A stretch of 64,000 bases of DNA, taken from positions 586,217 to 650,216 of the forward strand of contig JXTC01000159.1 in assembly GCA_002914845.1 (NCBI GenBank). The letters are read 5' to 3'. The notes beneath the pieces are model-generated. The model saw nothing but the letters and a program-made list of their open reading frames with translations, did not search any database and was not told the origin of the DNA. The stretch comes from Trema orientale. Its lineage: Eukaryota; Streptophyta; Magnoliopsida; Rosales; Cannabaceae. The translations under genes and the position numbers were made by a program. Position 1 is the first letter of the stretch. The number at the start of each line of letters is the position of its first letter. This document shows positions 47,884 through 59,968 of this stretch, piece by piece.

Positions 47884-49188
47884 AAGTTTGGCACATAACA
47901 ATTAAGAGACTTCTTTAAACAATTCTGTCATCAAATAGAAAATATTATCATGAGAAAACTACTCATGATTAGCCCAATCTTAAGAACAGATAAAATTATT
48001 AATTTCTACAGTAGATATGCAAAGCACATCTCTTTGTAATGTTGCCTTGTCCAAGTCTATTTTCTTTTTCTTTTATTTTGATAAAAAAAAAATTTCTCCC
48101 AATCGTGTAGGTCACCTCAATGTAATATATAAATAGCATTAATAGATCGTTATGCGAAGCACACTTCTTGTAGGAAATATTTTTTTAAAAAAAAATGGTT
48201 CAAGAACAATATAGTTGGCACTAAATTAAACTTGAGATCACTAAAACAATGTAGTCACCTCAATAGGTTATTATAATGTAATATTGTTATACATAATTAT
48301 TGTTGCCGTACGTGATGCTCTTTAACTTTTGGATACCATTTTAATTATTTATAATGTTTCACTTATTATAACCAAAGCTTTATTTTCAAAAAAAAAAAAA
48401 AAAAGAAAGAAAGAAAGAAAGAAAACGTTGTTGTGTTCGCTCAATTCCGCATCACTGTCAAAATAAATTCATTATTAGAATTTGTTACAGCTTGTTTATG
48501 CCAAATAATTCCTATTTATTGAATTATCCTAATAATTAGTGAATTAAATTGGGAAAAAGTAGAAAATATTAGCATGAAGCATTCGATGGTTTCGACATTT
48601 ATGCACGTTGACCGCTAGCATTAAAACTTGACCAGTACTATGGTATTTGATCGTAATAATAGTCAATAGCACCTCCAAGCTCCTGCTAGTTTTATGACTT
48701 TTAGTGCCACATTGCTCTAATTAGGACTCACACTCTCCATCTGTTTCCTTCTGCCAAATGACTTACTTTTTTAATTGGCATTTCTTTTAAGATTTTGTGC
48801 ATTGTATTGTATTGACCCGTTTCTTAGTTATAGAAACTTCTTATATATATAGTAATTGAAAATCGAAAAATTTATGCAAAATTATAAGTTTTGGCCGGGT
48901 TTAAATAATAATTAGAAATAGAAATTCGTGACTGTCAAGACTTATTAACATACGCTCTATAATATTTTGTGTAATCATTTATTTTTTGTAGGGTATTTGT
49001 AATAATACCTTTTTTCAAACGGCATAGAAGTTCATATGACGTAATTGATCATTCTTTTTAAAGAGCAAGTTTCCTCTTAGATAATAGAGGTGTTCTCTCC
49101 AGCAATACAAGCCCCCACTCTTTAATATTAATTTAAGAAAAGTGAGGGGAAAAAAAACAAAAAACATTAGAAACCAGCAAAAACATAA
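47884..49188. other. Non-coding stretch
   Basis: AT-rich intergenic DNA. Contains a poly-A tract and (GAAA)n at 48389-48424. No gene recognised. Confidence 0.4.
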
Positions 49189-49209
49189 CACTACTACAAA
49201 ACATGGCAA

Positions 49210-49530
49210 AGTCGTCACTATATTCTACGTCGCTTTATGATGTCAGTGCGACGTGGCAAATAATTGGCCTTTAACGTCGCCAGAAAAATGACACAAAGCC
49301 TTGCGTCACTTAAAAAGCGACGAGAAAATAATAGAACGTGACGTCGTATGTTGCTGTTTTATGTCGCTTTTTAAGCGACATGAAACTCAACATATGACGT
49401 CGCTTTTCCAGCGACGTGATTCACCTTTCACGTCGCTTTTCCAGCGACGTGGAAGCTCCCGTACGACATAGCTGAAAAAGCGACGTCGTACCTAAATGAC
49501 ATCGCTGGAAAAGCTACGTCGTTTGGTTAG
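49210..49530. repeat. CACTA left subterminal repeats (GCGACGT units)
   Basis: At least ten copies of GCGACGT or ACGTCGC occur, often in palindromes such as ACGTCGCTTTTCCAGCGACG. The right end of the element has the same words. From CACTA biology these are presumed binding sites for the TnpA-type protein. Confidence 0.85.
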
Positions 49531-50754
49531 TTTTTAATTTAGCAGAACCCTCTCATTCGACACTCTCCCCTCCCCCCCTTGCCGTCACTCCTCTTCGCCC
49601 CTTCTCCATTTTTTCCGGCCATTTGAGGTAATTTTAACTTTATTTAGTCAATTTTTTCCATACAATTCGTATATAATTGCATTAGGCTTTGTTTTTATCT
49701 AATTATTTCATGTTTTAGTTTATATTTTTACACTTATCCTAACCCAAGCTATAGCCACCGCTTCTCTTTGTCATTCCTCCATTTTTTCCGGCCACTTGAG
49801 GTAATTTTAATAATTTAAGTCATATTTTTCACTAGAATTCATATATAATTGCATTGAGCTTTATTTTTATCCGGATTTTATCTAATATTTTCATGTTTAG
49901 TTTAAATTTTTACACTTTGAACAATTTTTCTATATAGCTATTTGAATGTAGTTAAGAAACATTGAGATTCTTAATTACTCTTAAAAGTCTCTAATTCATA
50001 GTTATTAGATTAAAATTACAGCTTGATAATTTGTTTTATTTTTTTATGTATTTTATAATTTCGGTTTTTAGTAATTATTATTATACTAGTATGAGCTTTT
50101 TACTTTGATATATATATATATATATATATTTTAGAGGTTTGGGGTTGATTACAAGAGAAAAGCGTTGTGATTTGTATAAATTTAGGTAATTATATGAGAT
50201 AATTGTTCTCTAAATTATTTTTTCTTGGTACTTATATTTATATTTTACTTTTTTTTTCTGCTGAGTTCTAGTCTTTCGTAATTTATATTTATTAATCTTT
50301 TTACTGTAGTAATGGTTAGTTTAATTGTTTGATATATTTGTATTCTCTTATTATTTTAATTCAAGATTGGTGTTAATCATTATATGAAGATTAGTGTTGA
50401 TCATTAGTTCAACCTTGGTCTAGAAGCTTTTAATCATTTGAGGTATGTTCTCTAACTAATCTTCTTAATCACAATAAGATATATATATTTATTTATTTTC
50501 TGTTTTGGAAAATCTTATGCAGAGAAGATTAGGTTTTGGGAAATCGTATGTTGTCGTGATATAGGGATGAAATTATTGTGTGTGATTTGTTGTTTTGATT
50601 TTTTATTGTGAATTAAAACTTTGGCAGGATTTATAAATAGGGGAGACTCTGCCCAATTTTTATCAAGTTGTTAATATATGTAGAATTAGAAATTAATTAA
50701 TCTTAATTAACTTTAATTTATGTTTATTTTTTCATTTTTCTTAATTTGATTAGA

Positions 50755-50937
50755 ATGGATAAAAAGTGGATATCGGCCGATAGATTATCGATTAAGTATA
50801 GAAATAGAGTTGAGATCTTTTTGGAGTTTATTATGCAGAATACAAAAAATCCTAATACCACCATGTGCCCTTGTGTTAAGTATGGAAATTTAAATAAGTT
50901 GAGCGTTAAGAAGATAATAATGGAAAATGAAAAGTAA
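50755..50937 (+). pseudogene. Transposase-associated domain fragment (CACTA)
   Basis: A short open frame that starts MDKKWISADRLSIKYRNRVE and contains EIFLEFIMQN and TTMCPCVKYGN. This is the N-terminal Transpos_assoc domain of plant CACTA transposases, which begins M.K.WM....S.EY..GV..FL and includes a CPC..C. motif. The second cysteine position is replaced (CPCVKYGN). The frame ends after 61-63 codons, with no transposase domain following. It is a relic, probably left by internal deletion. Confidence 0.82.
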
Positions 50938-50989
50938 AAGATCCAAGTAATATTGCTACAGAGAGTAGTCCACGAGAGACTCGTGCTGA

Positions 50990-51835
50990 ATTTTTGTCCT
51001 CTCGGATACTAATGATGGAAAATGATAAGCAAATATTAGTTGTTCCATGGAATCATGTGTAAGATTAAGAACTTACTTACTAATTACAAAAATCTTTTGA
51101 TTTTATTAGTCTTTGTAATAATTTATTTATGATCTTTGTTAATAATTGAATAATTAGGAAGCATTAGATGTTACTTCTCATTTACCCTCCCAAAGAATAT
51201 ATTTGGTTTCTAGATCCTTTGAATTTGGATGTTCGTGAAGAAATTGGTGTCACTATGATAGAGTAAGTCTTTTTTTCTAATAATTTATTACTGTTATACA
51301 TTTTACATAAACTAATAGAAATATATTTTTTCAATTTTATATGTATCAATCGAAATAGCATTTCGATTGTATAATGACTTTAAAGGATCAAGAGAATATA
51401 GAGCTAATGGTCCAGCTTATAAGCATCTCAATAAGGTACGTAAATAAATTGTCTTATATATATATATATATATATTTGTTGATTATATGTTGTTCATTCA
51501 ACTTGTTATGTATTCTTTCTATTTAAATGTAGTGTCCTAGACAACCATCACATGTATAATGCGATTTTTATGTATGCAAATATATGAGTGAGATCATTGA
51601 ACAAACTAATATTCGATCATTTCTCACTATAAGTATATATATGCTAATTTTATGTATAAGTTCAATTTTAATATATAATATTGTGCATTTTAAAATAAAA
51701 TTCAATATTCTAACAAATGTATTATTTTCTGAATGCATAGTTCCAAGTACAGAATTTTTACACGATAGATGATATAAATATGGTTCATGAAGAATAAGTT
51801 GAAGAGCTTATGGATTATATTGATTGAGGTAATCT
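50990..51835 (+). pseudogene. Ulp1-like C48 peptidase relic carried by CACTA
   Basis: Fragments lie in order across exon-like pieces. KQILVVPWNHV (about 51028-51060) resembles the segment before the catalytic His. YPPKEYIWFLDPLNLDVREE (about 51184-51243) has the WFLDPL segment bearing the catalytic Asp. CPRQPSHV followed by CDFYVCKYM (about 51535-51583) is the catalytic Cys segment, where family members read QPxGxxECGYYVM. YTIDDINMVHEE (about 51755-51790) corresponds to the C-terminal tail. A stop replaces a residue just before the Cys, and the Gly and Glu are lost. From the family, such CACTA-borne peptidases resemble SUMO proteases; their role in the element is not settled. Confidence 0.75.
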
Positions 51836-52124
51836 TTTATCTCACTTGATCATGACTTATTATAGATATGTATGTGGCTTTTAGGTTGATGTTCTTATTT
51901 TTGACTCAATTTATTAACTTAGATTATGCATGTGACTCGTTAGCTTGTTATTATTAGTTTAATTTGTAACTAAATCATAATTAGACACTATGCTTTTACG
52001 TATGTAGATCTGGTGTTATATGTATATTTAGATGACTTTGTGATTTTTATTTTTTATTTTTTGTAAATGAAATCCATGGGGTTTGAATAAATTTTAATTA
52101 AAAATTCCCTAGAAAATATTTACC

Positions 52125-52350
52125 ATGTCGCCAAAAAAGCGAAGTGATATATCTACTATGTCGCCAGAAAAATGACGTCGTAGATATACGACATCACCAG
52201 AAAAGCGACGTCGTATGTCTATGACGTCACCAAAAAAGCGACGTCGTATCGCTTTTTTGACGACGTGAAATCTCAGACTTTTAACAGCACCTGGATAGAC
52301 TTCGCTTCAGTGGGCGACGTCATATGCTTTTGATGTCACTAAAAAAGTGA
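52125..52350. repeat. CACTA right subterminal repeats
   Basis: The words GCGACGTCGTA, ACGACATC and AAAAAAGCGACGTCGTA repeat in both orientations. They mirror the left subterminal array and support the element boundaries. Confidence 0.85.
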
Positions 52351-52379
52351 CGTGAAATCCTATTTTTCTTGTAGTGTAA

Positions 52380-54468
52380 ATATTAGACAACAAGCAATTA
52401 AATTAAAATGGAATTTAGAAGGTTCTTTTTCAAGTAATTGTGATCTGTCTTTTCTATATAAAAGAGTCCAACCATCCAATTCATCTAATTAGATGCCATC
52501 CTCCATTCCCACCTTCCCTAATTTGGCAGGTTTTGTTCCCCAATCCCTTCAATCATATTCTCCGCTTGCAGTTGGGAATGTGTATAATGACACTCCTACA
52601 TTCAACCACCTTACTCAAATATACTTTTATAAATATACGTGAAAAAAAATATATTTTGTACATAATACAGATGAATCTATTTAGTGTCCCAAAATTGAAA
52701 TAGAAATAATTAGAAAATTCTTTACCAGAAATAATGAATAATGATGGTCAAAGGATTAGTCTAATTGGTAATTAGATTATTTGTCTCTAACGTGGAAGTT
52801 TAGAGTTGATATTCACCACCTATTATTATATTAAAAAAAAAGAAAAAGAAAAAATTGATAATGTGTATCTCAAATATAATCTTTAGTACAGGTGGCTATT
52901 TTACTCTTACCAAGTAGATATTATCACCTTTCTAGAAAGCTAAAATGAGTAATTTGATTAGTATTACGATTACTAAAATGACATTTGTAGTGATATTTTA
53001 ATATCACATACAAGTAGATTATGGGACCATTATGTACATTTTATAATGAATCTCTTACCTCTATTAGTATGTGGTGCTAAGAACTACAAATATCTATAAC
53101 ATATTACCCATAAATATATGCTAATCATGGTAATCATATTTGGGGATTGCAAAGAAGCTGGTTAGGATAGTATCAAATCCTCTTATTGCTAGAAAAAAAA
53201 ATGGAACGGAATTAAGAATATGTTTAATTGTTTGGTTATAATTTCATGTTAACTTTAGAATGAAATGACAGTTTTTATACTTTGATTAAAAGAAATACTC
53301 TTAAGGTTTTTATTAGTACATAGTTAAGTTATGAGAGAAAGTCAAAAGGAGGGGAGAGTGAAGAGAGAAAACCCACGTGATTTAGTAATTCAGGATTGGG
53401 AGTGACAATTCCATTAAATATATGAACCACCATTTCATTGAAATAGTTATTGGAATCTTTTTCATTCTATTCCATTTCGTTCAATTCTTCTAAAGTAAAA
53501 TATTAGAAAATACGGTGTATTAACATTTCATGGTTTTACAATTCAATTACCACCTTACCACCCAAAATGTACACTTTAATTTTGTTAGTTGAAATTTTAG
53601 TTTTCGTTGTTTCTGTCTATTCTCCAATTAAAATTATAATTTTCCTAATTAGCTTTTTTTTAGGGACCTAATATCTTTTAACTGTTTTTTTCATCACTTC
53701 AATTTTAATTTTGTGTAACGATTCATGATTCAAATCCACGTTGGCTTCATTTAGAACTTAGATTCTTGAAGAAAAAAAAAATTGTGAGAGAAATGTCATG
53801 GAAAAAATAAGCGAAAAATATTTTTCCAAAATTTTATAAAACTCTGTTTTGAAACTTTTCTCTTTACTAATCAATTTGTCAATATTCTATATACTCAAAG
53901 CTGGTATCAAATCTATCTCCCATTATCTTTTAAAAAATTTTCTCTCAATTTATATTTGAATTTAAACAAGAGAAAATAAAATCCCATAGATTTTTTTTTT
54001 CTCTCAAAAAATCTGAATTCCAAACAGCCTTATTAATTTTTTTATTTTGTTCAAAAAAAAAACTAAAGTGGTTCAATTAAAGAATCAATTGGCTAGTTAT
54101 AAGGGTCAATTCGCAAAATCTAGTGCGCAGTTAGGAGATGCGCCTTTGACTTTAAGTATATTTATAATGTCAATTGACATTTGTAGCATCGAGTCAATAA
54201 GGTTCTCGATCATCTAGATATCAGAAAAAAGCCATAATGAGGCTTATTCTTTATGCTTAAGATTTCAAAACACAACTGTTAATTAATTCATAGTGGATGA
54301 ATTGGAATTTGGGATTGCACGTGCATCTGCATGTATTTCAAATTTGGTTCTCTTGCAACTTGTGAGAAATTTTTTTTTCTTCGGGACGGATTTGTGAGAC
54401 AACTTTTATAGATATACGCATAACATTTATACTTACAACTAGATACATGAATTACATCACCACTGTAC
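52380..54468. other. Non-coding stretch
   Basis: AT-rich intergenic DNA with one tRNA-like fragment (52751-52855). The interval 53190-53510 has GGAATxxxATT-type words resembling worn Tourist sequence, but I could not find paired ends. No gene recognised. Confidence 0.4.
52751..52855 (+). repeat. tRNA-like fragment with A-rich tail, possible SINE
   Basis: It has a box A-like TAGTCTAATTGGTAATTAG, a weak box B-like AGAGTTGATATTC and an A-rich tail (52832-52855). It resembles 36938-37000. No convincing target duplication was found. Weak evidence. Confidence 0.35.
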
Positions 54469-54478
54469 AATGTATAAA

Positions 54479-55801
54479 GGGTAATTTGCAGCAAAAGTCC
54501 CTAACGTTTAGCATCTTTGGCACTTAGGTCCTCAATTTTTAATTCTTGGCATTTAAATTTTAAACCTCTCACAACAGTTACATCTGTTAGTCTCTATCAA
54601 AACCATTTTCATCCTCTGTTAAAGGACCATGTGCTTCTCATGGTAGCCATCTGGAGAGGTACTTAATGAAACAAAATCGTGGAAACTTTCCCTGCAAAGA
54701 AACGATGACGCTATTGCTCAATCAATAGGTCAGGTACCAGCAAAGGAAGATGAAATCTCACCCTGACTTTGTATAGAAAGTCTCCTAATTCGACATATCT
54801 AAATTTCCTTTTTATATATTTTTCTATTTTTAACTCTTAATTTTAATTATAATGGACCACCAAAGCAAAAAAGTTGTCCTCCTTTCAAAAAAAAAAAAAA
54901 AAGAAAAGTATAAACAGTTTTCCTAATCAGATATATATTTAGTGCTCTAGTATTACATGCTCATTAAAATTCCTTTATGCATTCAAACTTCTAACCTTCA
55001 GGCAAAAAAGTAACTCTCCAAAATAAATAAATATGTATATAAATTGCATAAAGAGAACTAGGAAGGTGAGGAATACTATGATTTAATATAAGCAAATATT
55101 ATATATATATATATATGGACAATGAAGAAGTAATGAAGAGAATATGTATATTATAAAGATTCTATATGGAATTTCGAAACACCTGTGTCTCCATTTTTCC
55201 CTCAATTTATTATTTAAAGTTCTCCAAACCAGCTCCATAACAAAATCTAGAAACCTATTCCTAGCTTCACTATCAATTTTAGAATCTAATATTCAAAATT
55301 TTCTCTAACCTATCATGCTGGCGTTTTCCCCCAATAATACCCATAAATCATTGTGTTAGAAAGTTGAAGTCTTAATATTCAGGACCATTGAGGAGTTAGT
55401 AGATCTCTTTTTCAAGACACCTGCTGATGGGAAAACATGAATCCTGACGATAAGCGCTTAGTTTCACCGTCTCAATGGCTTGGTTAAGGAGAACGTCGCC
55501 GGGAGATTAATGAAGGAGGTCAAGGTGGTCGAGGTGCGTCGAGGCGCGTGGTTCACACCTAGATGTGCAGATTTTTAAGTTAATTACCTCTCCCAATTGG
55601 AGCACATGGGTGTTCCAAAAAAAAAAAATGGAGCACGTAGGGACCATGCGGTGCTTTATCGGAAGATGAAAATGGATTTGACAGAGGGACTAACGGAAGC
55701 AACTGTTCTGGAAGGTTTGGGATTTAAATGCCAAGAATTAAAGATTGAGGACTTAAATACCAAAGACGCTAAACTTTAGGGATTTTTGCTGCAAATTACC
55801 C
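54479..55801. mobile_element. MULE with about 95-bp TIRs and 9-10-bp TSD
   Basis: Left end GGGTAATTTGCAGCAAAAG then TCTTTGGCAC and GGTCCTCAATTTTTAATTC; right end on the other strand GGGTAATTTGCAGCAAAAA then TCTTTGGTAT and AGTCCTCAATCTTTAATTC. The match runs for about 95 bp. Direct flanks AATGTATAAA (54469-54478) and AATGTATAAG (55802-55811) share nine bases. This is a Mutator-superfamily signature. No transposase frame is present. A GC-richer block at 55440-55570, just inside the right TIR, could be captured host sequence, but I recognise no gene in it. Confidence 0.9.
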
Positions 55802-55984
55802 AATGTATAAGTTATAACACCAACTTTATTAAAACTACTATTCACCTTAAAAAAAAATATGTAAGATAATCACAAAAAATATCCCTCAAAATTAGGTGAA
55901 ACACACAATTTATCCTATCGACTAGTCTTCATAGACCTGCTACTTTTTGCAAGCAATTTTACTTATAATACTGGTACTATATAT

Positions 55985-57655
55985 TGGAAATAATTCCTAA
56001 TAATAATTATTTATTATTATGAATTATCTAATTACATATTTTAGAATATTTTTTATTCATGTAAATTATCTAGTTACATGTAGTTACTTTATATTTTGTA
56101 TTTTGAGTAGCTACCTTATCTCTTAAAATATTTTAGAGAAAAAATCCTCTCCTGTAACTTGTATAAATACTACAATGAGTCGAAATCATTATTTATTATT
56201 ATTTTCATCCATTTTTTCTTCAAAAAAAAAAATCGTAGAACCAGTCAACTGCTCCTCTCTTCCGGTCGACTGAAAATCCTATATTTGGCCTAAAGATCAA
56301 TTCCTTTCCTTCATTACTTTATCCTAACGGATGAACTTGGCTCTCACTCGATTAGATCCTTTTTCTCATCATCTTTACCCTTATTTTATTTTTCAATCTC
56401 CAGATTTGGCCTAGAGATTAATTTCATTCCTTCATCACCTTATCCTATGGAACGAAGCTAGCTCCCGCTCGATTAGATCTTTTTTCTCATCATCTTTACC
56501 TTTTTTTATCTTTCAATTCATGCGCAATACGCCTTAGAACCCAAATTTTATTTTTTTTCTTGTTTATTTCTGGGCAAACGCCCTTGAATCCAATTTTATT
56601 TTTTTTGTTTTTTCTTGGACAAATGCCCTTAAATCCAGTTTTCTTTTCCTTATCATTTCCTGGACAAACATCATTGAATCTAAATACTAAAACCTTATTA
56701 TTAGTGCGATGGCCAACACCTTTCTATCACTCATATTTCTCTCCTCCCTCAAATCCCTCATCCCTTTTGCCTTTAGTGTCTTAGTTTTTCATTTAAAAAA
56801 AAAATTAGTTTTACGTTTGTTTAGGTTTTTAGGTTTTATGTTTTAGTCTTATATAAAAAAAAAAAAAAAAAAAAGAGTCCTTAGTTTTTCTTAGGTATTT
56901 AACGTTTTAGGTTTTTTTTTTTTTTTTTAAAAGTCCAAGTTTTTCTACTTTCACATTTAGGTTAAAAAAAAAATCTTTCACACGTTTTGGTATTTAAAAA
57001 AATAAAAAAGAGTCCAAGTTTTCTAGTTTTCGCGTTTAGGTTAAAAAAAAAAAAGAAATATCTTAGGCTATTTTTCTCTTAGGTACAAAAAAAGATGCAG
57101 TTCTTCCTCTACTTTTATCTTCAACAGGTATTGGACGGATCATTACTCTGATTTTGCCACTTTACTTTTGTCTAAAACAATGGATCTTCAACAGGCCCCG
57201 ATGATCAAGCGGTCCTTACTCCAGTTTTGCCTCTTTATTTTTTGTTTACATCAGTCGCCAGACGATCACACTGCCAATATTCTATTCAGTACACATCTTC
57301 TCCACCACTCAACTATTTTCTCGATGGTGGATACACCGTTCTTTACTAACTTCCTTCCTTCTTTTCAAGTCCAAGATTGGATCTCCTGTAGAGCTCCATC
57401 TTGCGAGGGCAAATTGGAGAAAATTCTTAATAATAATTATTTATTATTATGAATTATCTAATTACCTATTTTAGAATAATCTTTATTTATTTAAATTATC
57501 TAGTTACGTGTAATTACTTTAAATTTTGTAGTTTGAATAGTTATCTTATCTTTTAGAATATTCTAGATGAATATTCTCCCTTGTAACTTGTATAAATACT
57601 TATTCAAATCAATGAAAACAATGAGCCAAAATCATTATTCATTATTCTGAGCCAA
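55985..57655 (+). mobile_element. Small LTR-like element (TRIM-like), no coding region
   Basis: Direct repeats of about 230 bp (55985-56215 and 57415-57650) start TGGAAATAATTCCTAAT and TGGAGAAAATTCTTAAT. They share AATTATTTATTATTATGAAT, CTTGTAACTTGTATAAATAC (a TATA-like promoter) and AAATCATTATT. A purine-rich GCGAGGGCAAA precedes the right copy. The 1.2-kb interior has no retrotransposon domain but holds several local tandem duplications. No primer site or target duplication was identified, so the class is inferred. Confidence 0.6.
56285..56690 (+). repeat. Local tandem repeats inside the TRIM-like element
   Basis: A unit of about 120 bp occurs twice (from 56285 and from 56405); both have GGCCTAxAGATxAATT and CTCGATTAGATC followed by CTCATCATCTTTACC. 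After it, a unit of about 60 bp repeats three times (56565-56690) with the pattern GGxCAAAxxxCxTTxAATC. These explain the short open frame at 56560-56784, which is not a gene. Confidence 0.8.
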
Positions 57656-57691
57656 TTTATTATTTCTCTCACCCAATTTCTATACTATACA

Positions 57692-58147
57692 TAGTGGCGG
57701 AGTCAGAACCAATTTGTAGTGGAGATAGTAAAGTAATTTTATTAAATGCAAAAAATGACATACAAAAATTCTAAAACTTCACAAAAATATTCTAAATAAT
57801 AATAAAATAGAATATACCTTTAAAAAATCATCTAAAAATTAAAATTTATCTTTATTTAATCATCATCATAAAAGAAGAAAAGAATTTGGAATACATGTAA
57901 AAAAATGAAAAGTCTTTTCAAATTCCTTTTATTCTCGATATTTGTTTTGAAAATAAAATAAAATGAATATATTATATTTAAGTGATTCTAAAAACAATTT
58001 CACATCTCAAAATAGAGATAAAATTATAAAGCTATATCTTAAATGAGGACAAATAGCAAAAAGATAAATTATTTTATATCTGAAAATGAAAAGAAAAAAG
58101 TTGAGTAGGGCCATGGCCCCCACTTGCCCCGCCTTCCCCCGTCACTG
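57692..58147. mobile_element. hAT MITE, 456 bp, 8-bp TSD
   Basis: Ends TAGTGGCGGAGTCAG and, on the other strand, CAGTGACGGGGGAAGG. It is flanked by perfect 8-bp repeats ACTATACA (57684-57691 and 58148-58155). The interior is AT-rich except for the right end (GGGCCATGGCCCCCACTTG). The termini resemble those around the hAT transposase relic at 31822-32625, so that family may have mobilised it. It begins about 40 bp right of the TRIM-like element. Confidence 0.88.
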
Positions 58148-58401
58148 ACTATACATGTTGAATTACATACTTTTGTCAAATCATATATACTCATATACTT
58201 TTGAATGTAGATACATATTATATATATATATATATATAATATGTTTACATACGTACATTATATTAAAATTAGCTAGCATTTTTTATACAAGTATTTGAAA
58301 ATTTACTATATTATACATGAATAAACAACTTTATAAATTTGTAGTGTAAACATATTTTTATAATAAATTTTTAAAGATATTTTGGTAAAAATTTGAAATT
58401 A

Positions 58402-58781
58402 GGGCCAGTTTGGTATTGTTGTGTTATGCTGTAGCCTTGCTGTAGCTATACTGTAAGCAAAAAAAAAGCTATAGGAAAAAGGGGCCTATGCATTTTATAA
58501 ATTTAATCTGTTGTGCTGTTTAAAAGTAACATCTAAGTAGTTGGTAAACTATAAATTATAAAGTGATATCTTAAATAATTTATATTATGGAAGCATAATC
58601 AGCTTTTAAAAGTAATCCTTACTGTGTTTTTATCAAATTATAATTAAATTGATGGTTACACAGTAATTTTAGAATCTACTGACCAAAGCAAGAACTTACT
58701 AAATGCCCCCTACTCCCGATTGTTTCGTTAATCGCTTTTAAACGCTAAAAGCAGCAAACATAATCAATCCAAAACAGGTCC
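58402..58781. mobile_element. Tourist-like MITE, TTA TSD
   Basis: A 380-bp element with ends GGGCCAGTTTGGTATTG and, on the other strand, GGACCTGTTTTGGATTG, then a shared TATG(C/T)TGxxGC pattern. The flanks are TTA on both sides (58399-58401 and 58782-58784). No coding region. Confidence 0.8.
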
Positions 58782-59008
58782 TTATACTTGTTTGTATTAT
58801 AAGTTATTTGATTCCCGTTTCTTATTTTGCTAGCTATACTCTTATTTCGCATATCTTTCTATTCCTTTCTTGCTTACATGTACCTTGTAAATCTATCTTT
58901 TAATTTTACAGGATTGCTCATACTCGTAAAAGTTCTCAAAATTTCAGTAAGTCTTACCTTTTTAGTTGTTTTTTCGGAAAGGGAAAAAAAGAAGGGGGAG
59001 GGCTGGGG

Positions 59009-59968
59009 GAGTGGGGAAGGAAACAATAATTGTGGGAAAATGTCAAGAGAAAGGAAAAATAAAACGTTAGATAAAGAAAATGAAAACATAATTAAAAAAA
59101 ATGAAATACATTACGAACCTTTTTGACATTTTAGCATTGCACTTGAATTTTTTTTTTTTTTTTTTTAAGGGGAGATTTGAGAGAAACTTTTATGTTCAAA
59201 CATCCAGAGATTTACTCTTAGCATAATCAGATTGCATTGAAAATGGTTTAACAAGAAAAATGCAATTTAGGTTAAAAACAATTATTTTGATCCATATCAA
59301 GAGAATAAGCACTTAAGCTAAAATTCATGTATTCTATATGGTAATTTTATATGGTAGACCTCAGAGGCAGTTAATTTGGGTTTTCTTTTATTACCTCTTT
59401 TAGTTTTATTCATATATAGTTTCGGTCACAACTAATGTCTGGAAACCCACGTCCCATTTGGGATTTATTTACAACCTTTTTGACATTTTAGCATTGCATT
59501 TGAAAACTTTTTTTTGGGGGGAAGTGGGGAAGGAAATAATAATTGTGGGAAAATGTCAAGAGAAAGGAAAAATAAAACGTTAGATAAAGAAAATGAAAAC
59601 ATAATTGAAAAAAAGATGAAATACATTACGAACCTTTTTGACATCTTAACATTGCATTTGAAAACTTTTTTTTTTAAGGGGAGATTTGAGAGAAACTTTT
59701 ATGTTCAAAGATCCAGAGATTTACTCTTAGCATGATCAGATTGCATTGAAAATGGTTTAACAAGAAAAATGCAATTTAGGTTAAAATATCAAGAAAAGAA
59801 GCGCTTAAGCTAAAATTCATGTATTCTATATGGTAATTTTATATGGTAAGCCTCAGAGGCAGTTAATTTGGGTTTTCTTTTGTTACCTCTTTTAGTTTTA
59901 TTCATATATAATTTCAGTCACAACTAATGTCTGGAAACCTACGTCCTATTTGGGATTTATTTTAGAGG
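59009..59968 (+). repeat. 513-bp tandem duplication
   Basis: Units from 59009 and 59522 share GTGGGGAAGGAAA, GTCAAGAGAAAGGAAAAAT, AACATAATTGAAAA-like sequence, CATTACGAACCTTTTTGAC, CATCCAGAGATTTACTC and GTCACAACTAATGTCTGG. Between them, 59474-59516 is a partial third copy of the CCTTTTTGACATTTTAGC segment. The short open frames at 59009-59126 and 59514-59735 lie in this repeat and are not genes. Confidence 0.93.

Larger units (their letters stand above)
49189..52376 (+). mobile_element. CACTA element, 3188 bp, TAA TSD, with coding relics
   Basis: The left end is CACTACTACAAAAC and the right end on the other strand is CACTACAAGAAAAATAGG. The 3-bp flanks are TAA on both sides (49186-49188, 52377-52379). 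Subterminal arrays with ACGTCGCTTTTCCAGCGACGT-like units occur at both ends (49210-49530 and 52125-52350). The interior keeps a transposase-associated domain start and pieces of a Ulp1-like peptidase, but no TNP2 transposase core. This is an internally deleted copy of a CACTA family whose members encode a Ulp1 peptidase. Confidence 0.93.

Noticed and set aside
58827..59126. 99-codon open frame
   Set aside because: Its second half falls in the 513-bp tandem duplication and its lysine-rich tail is a purine-rich tract; no family recognised.
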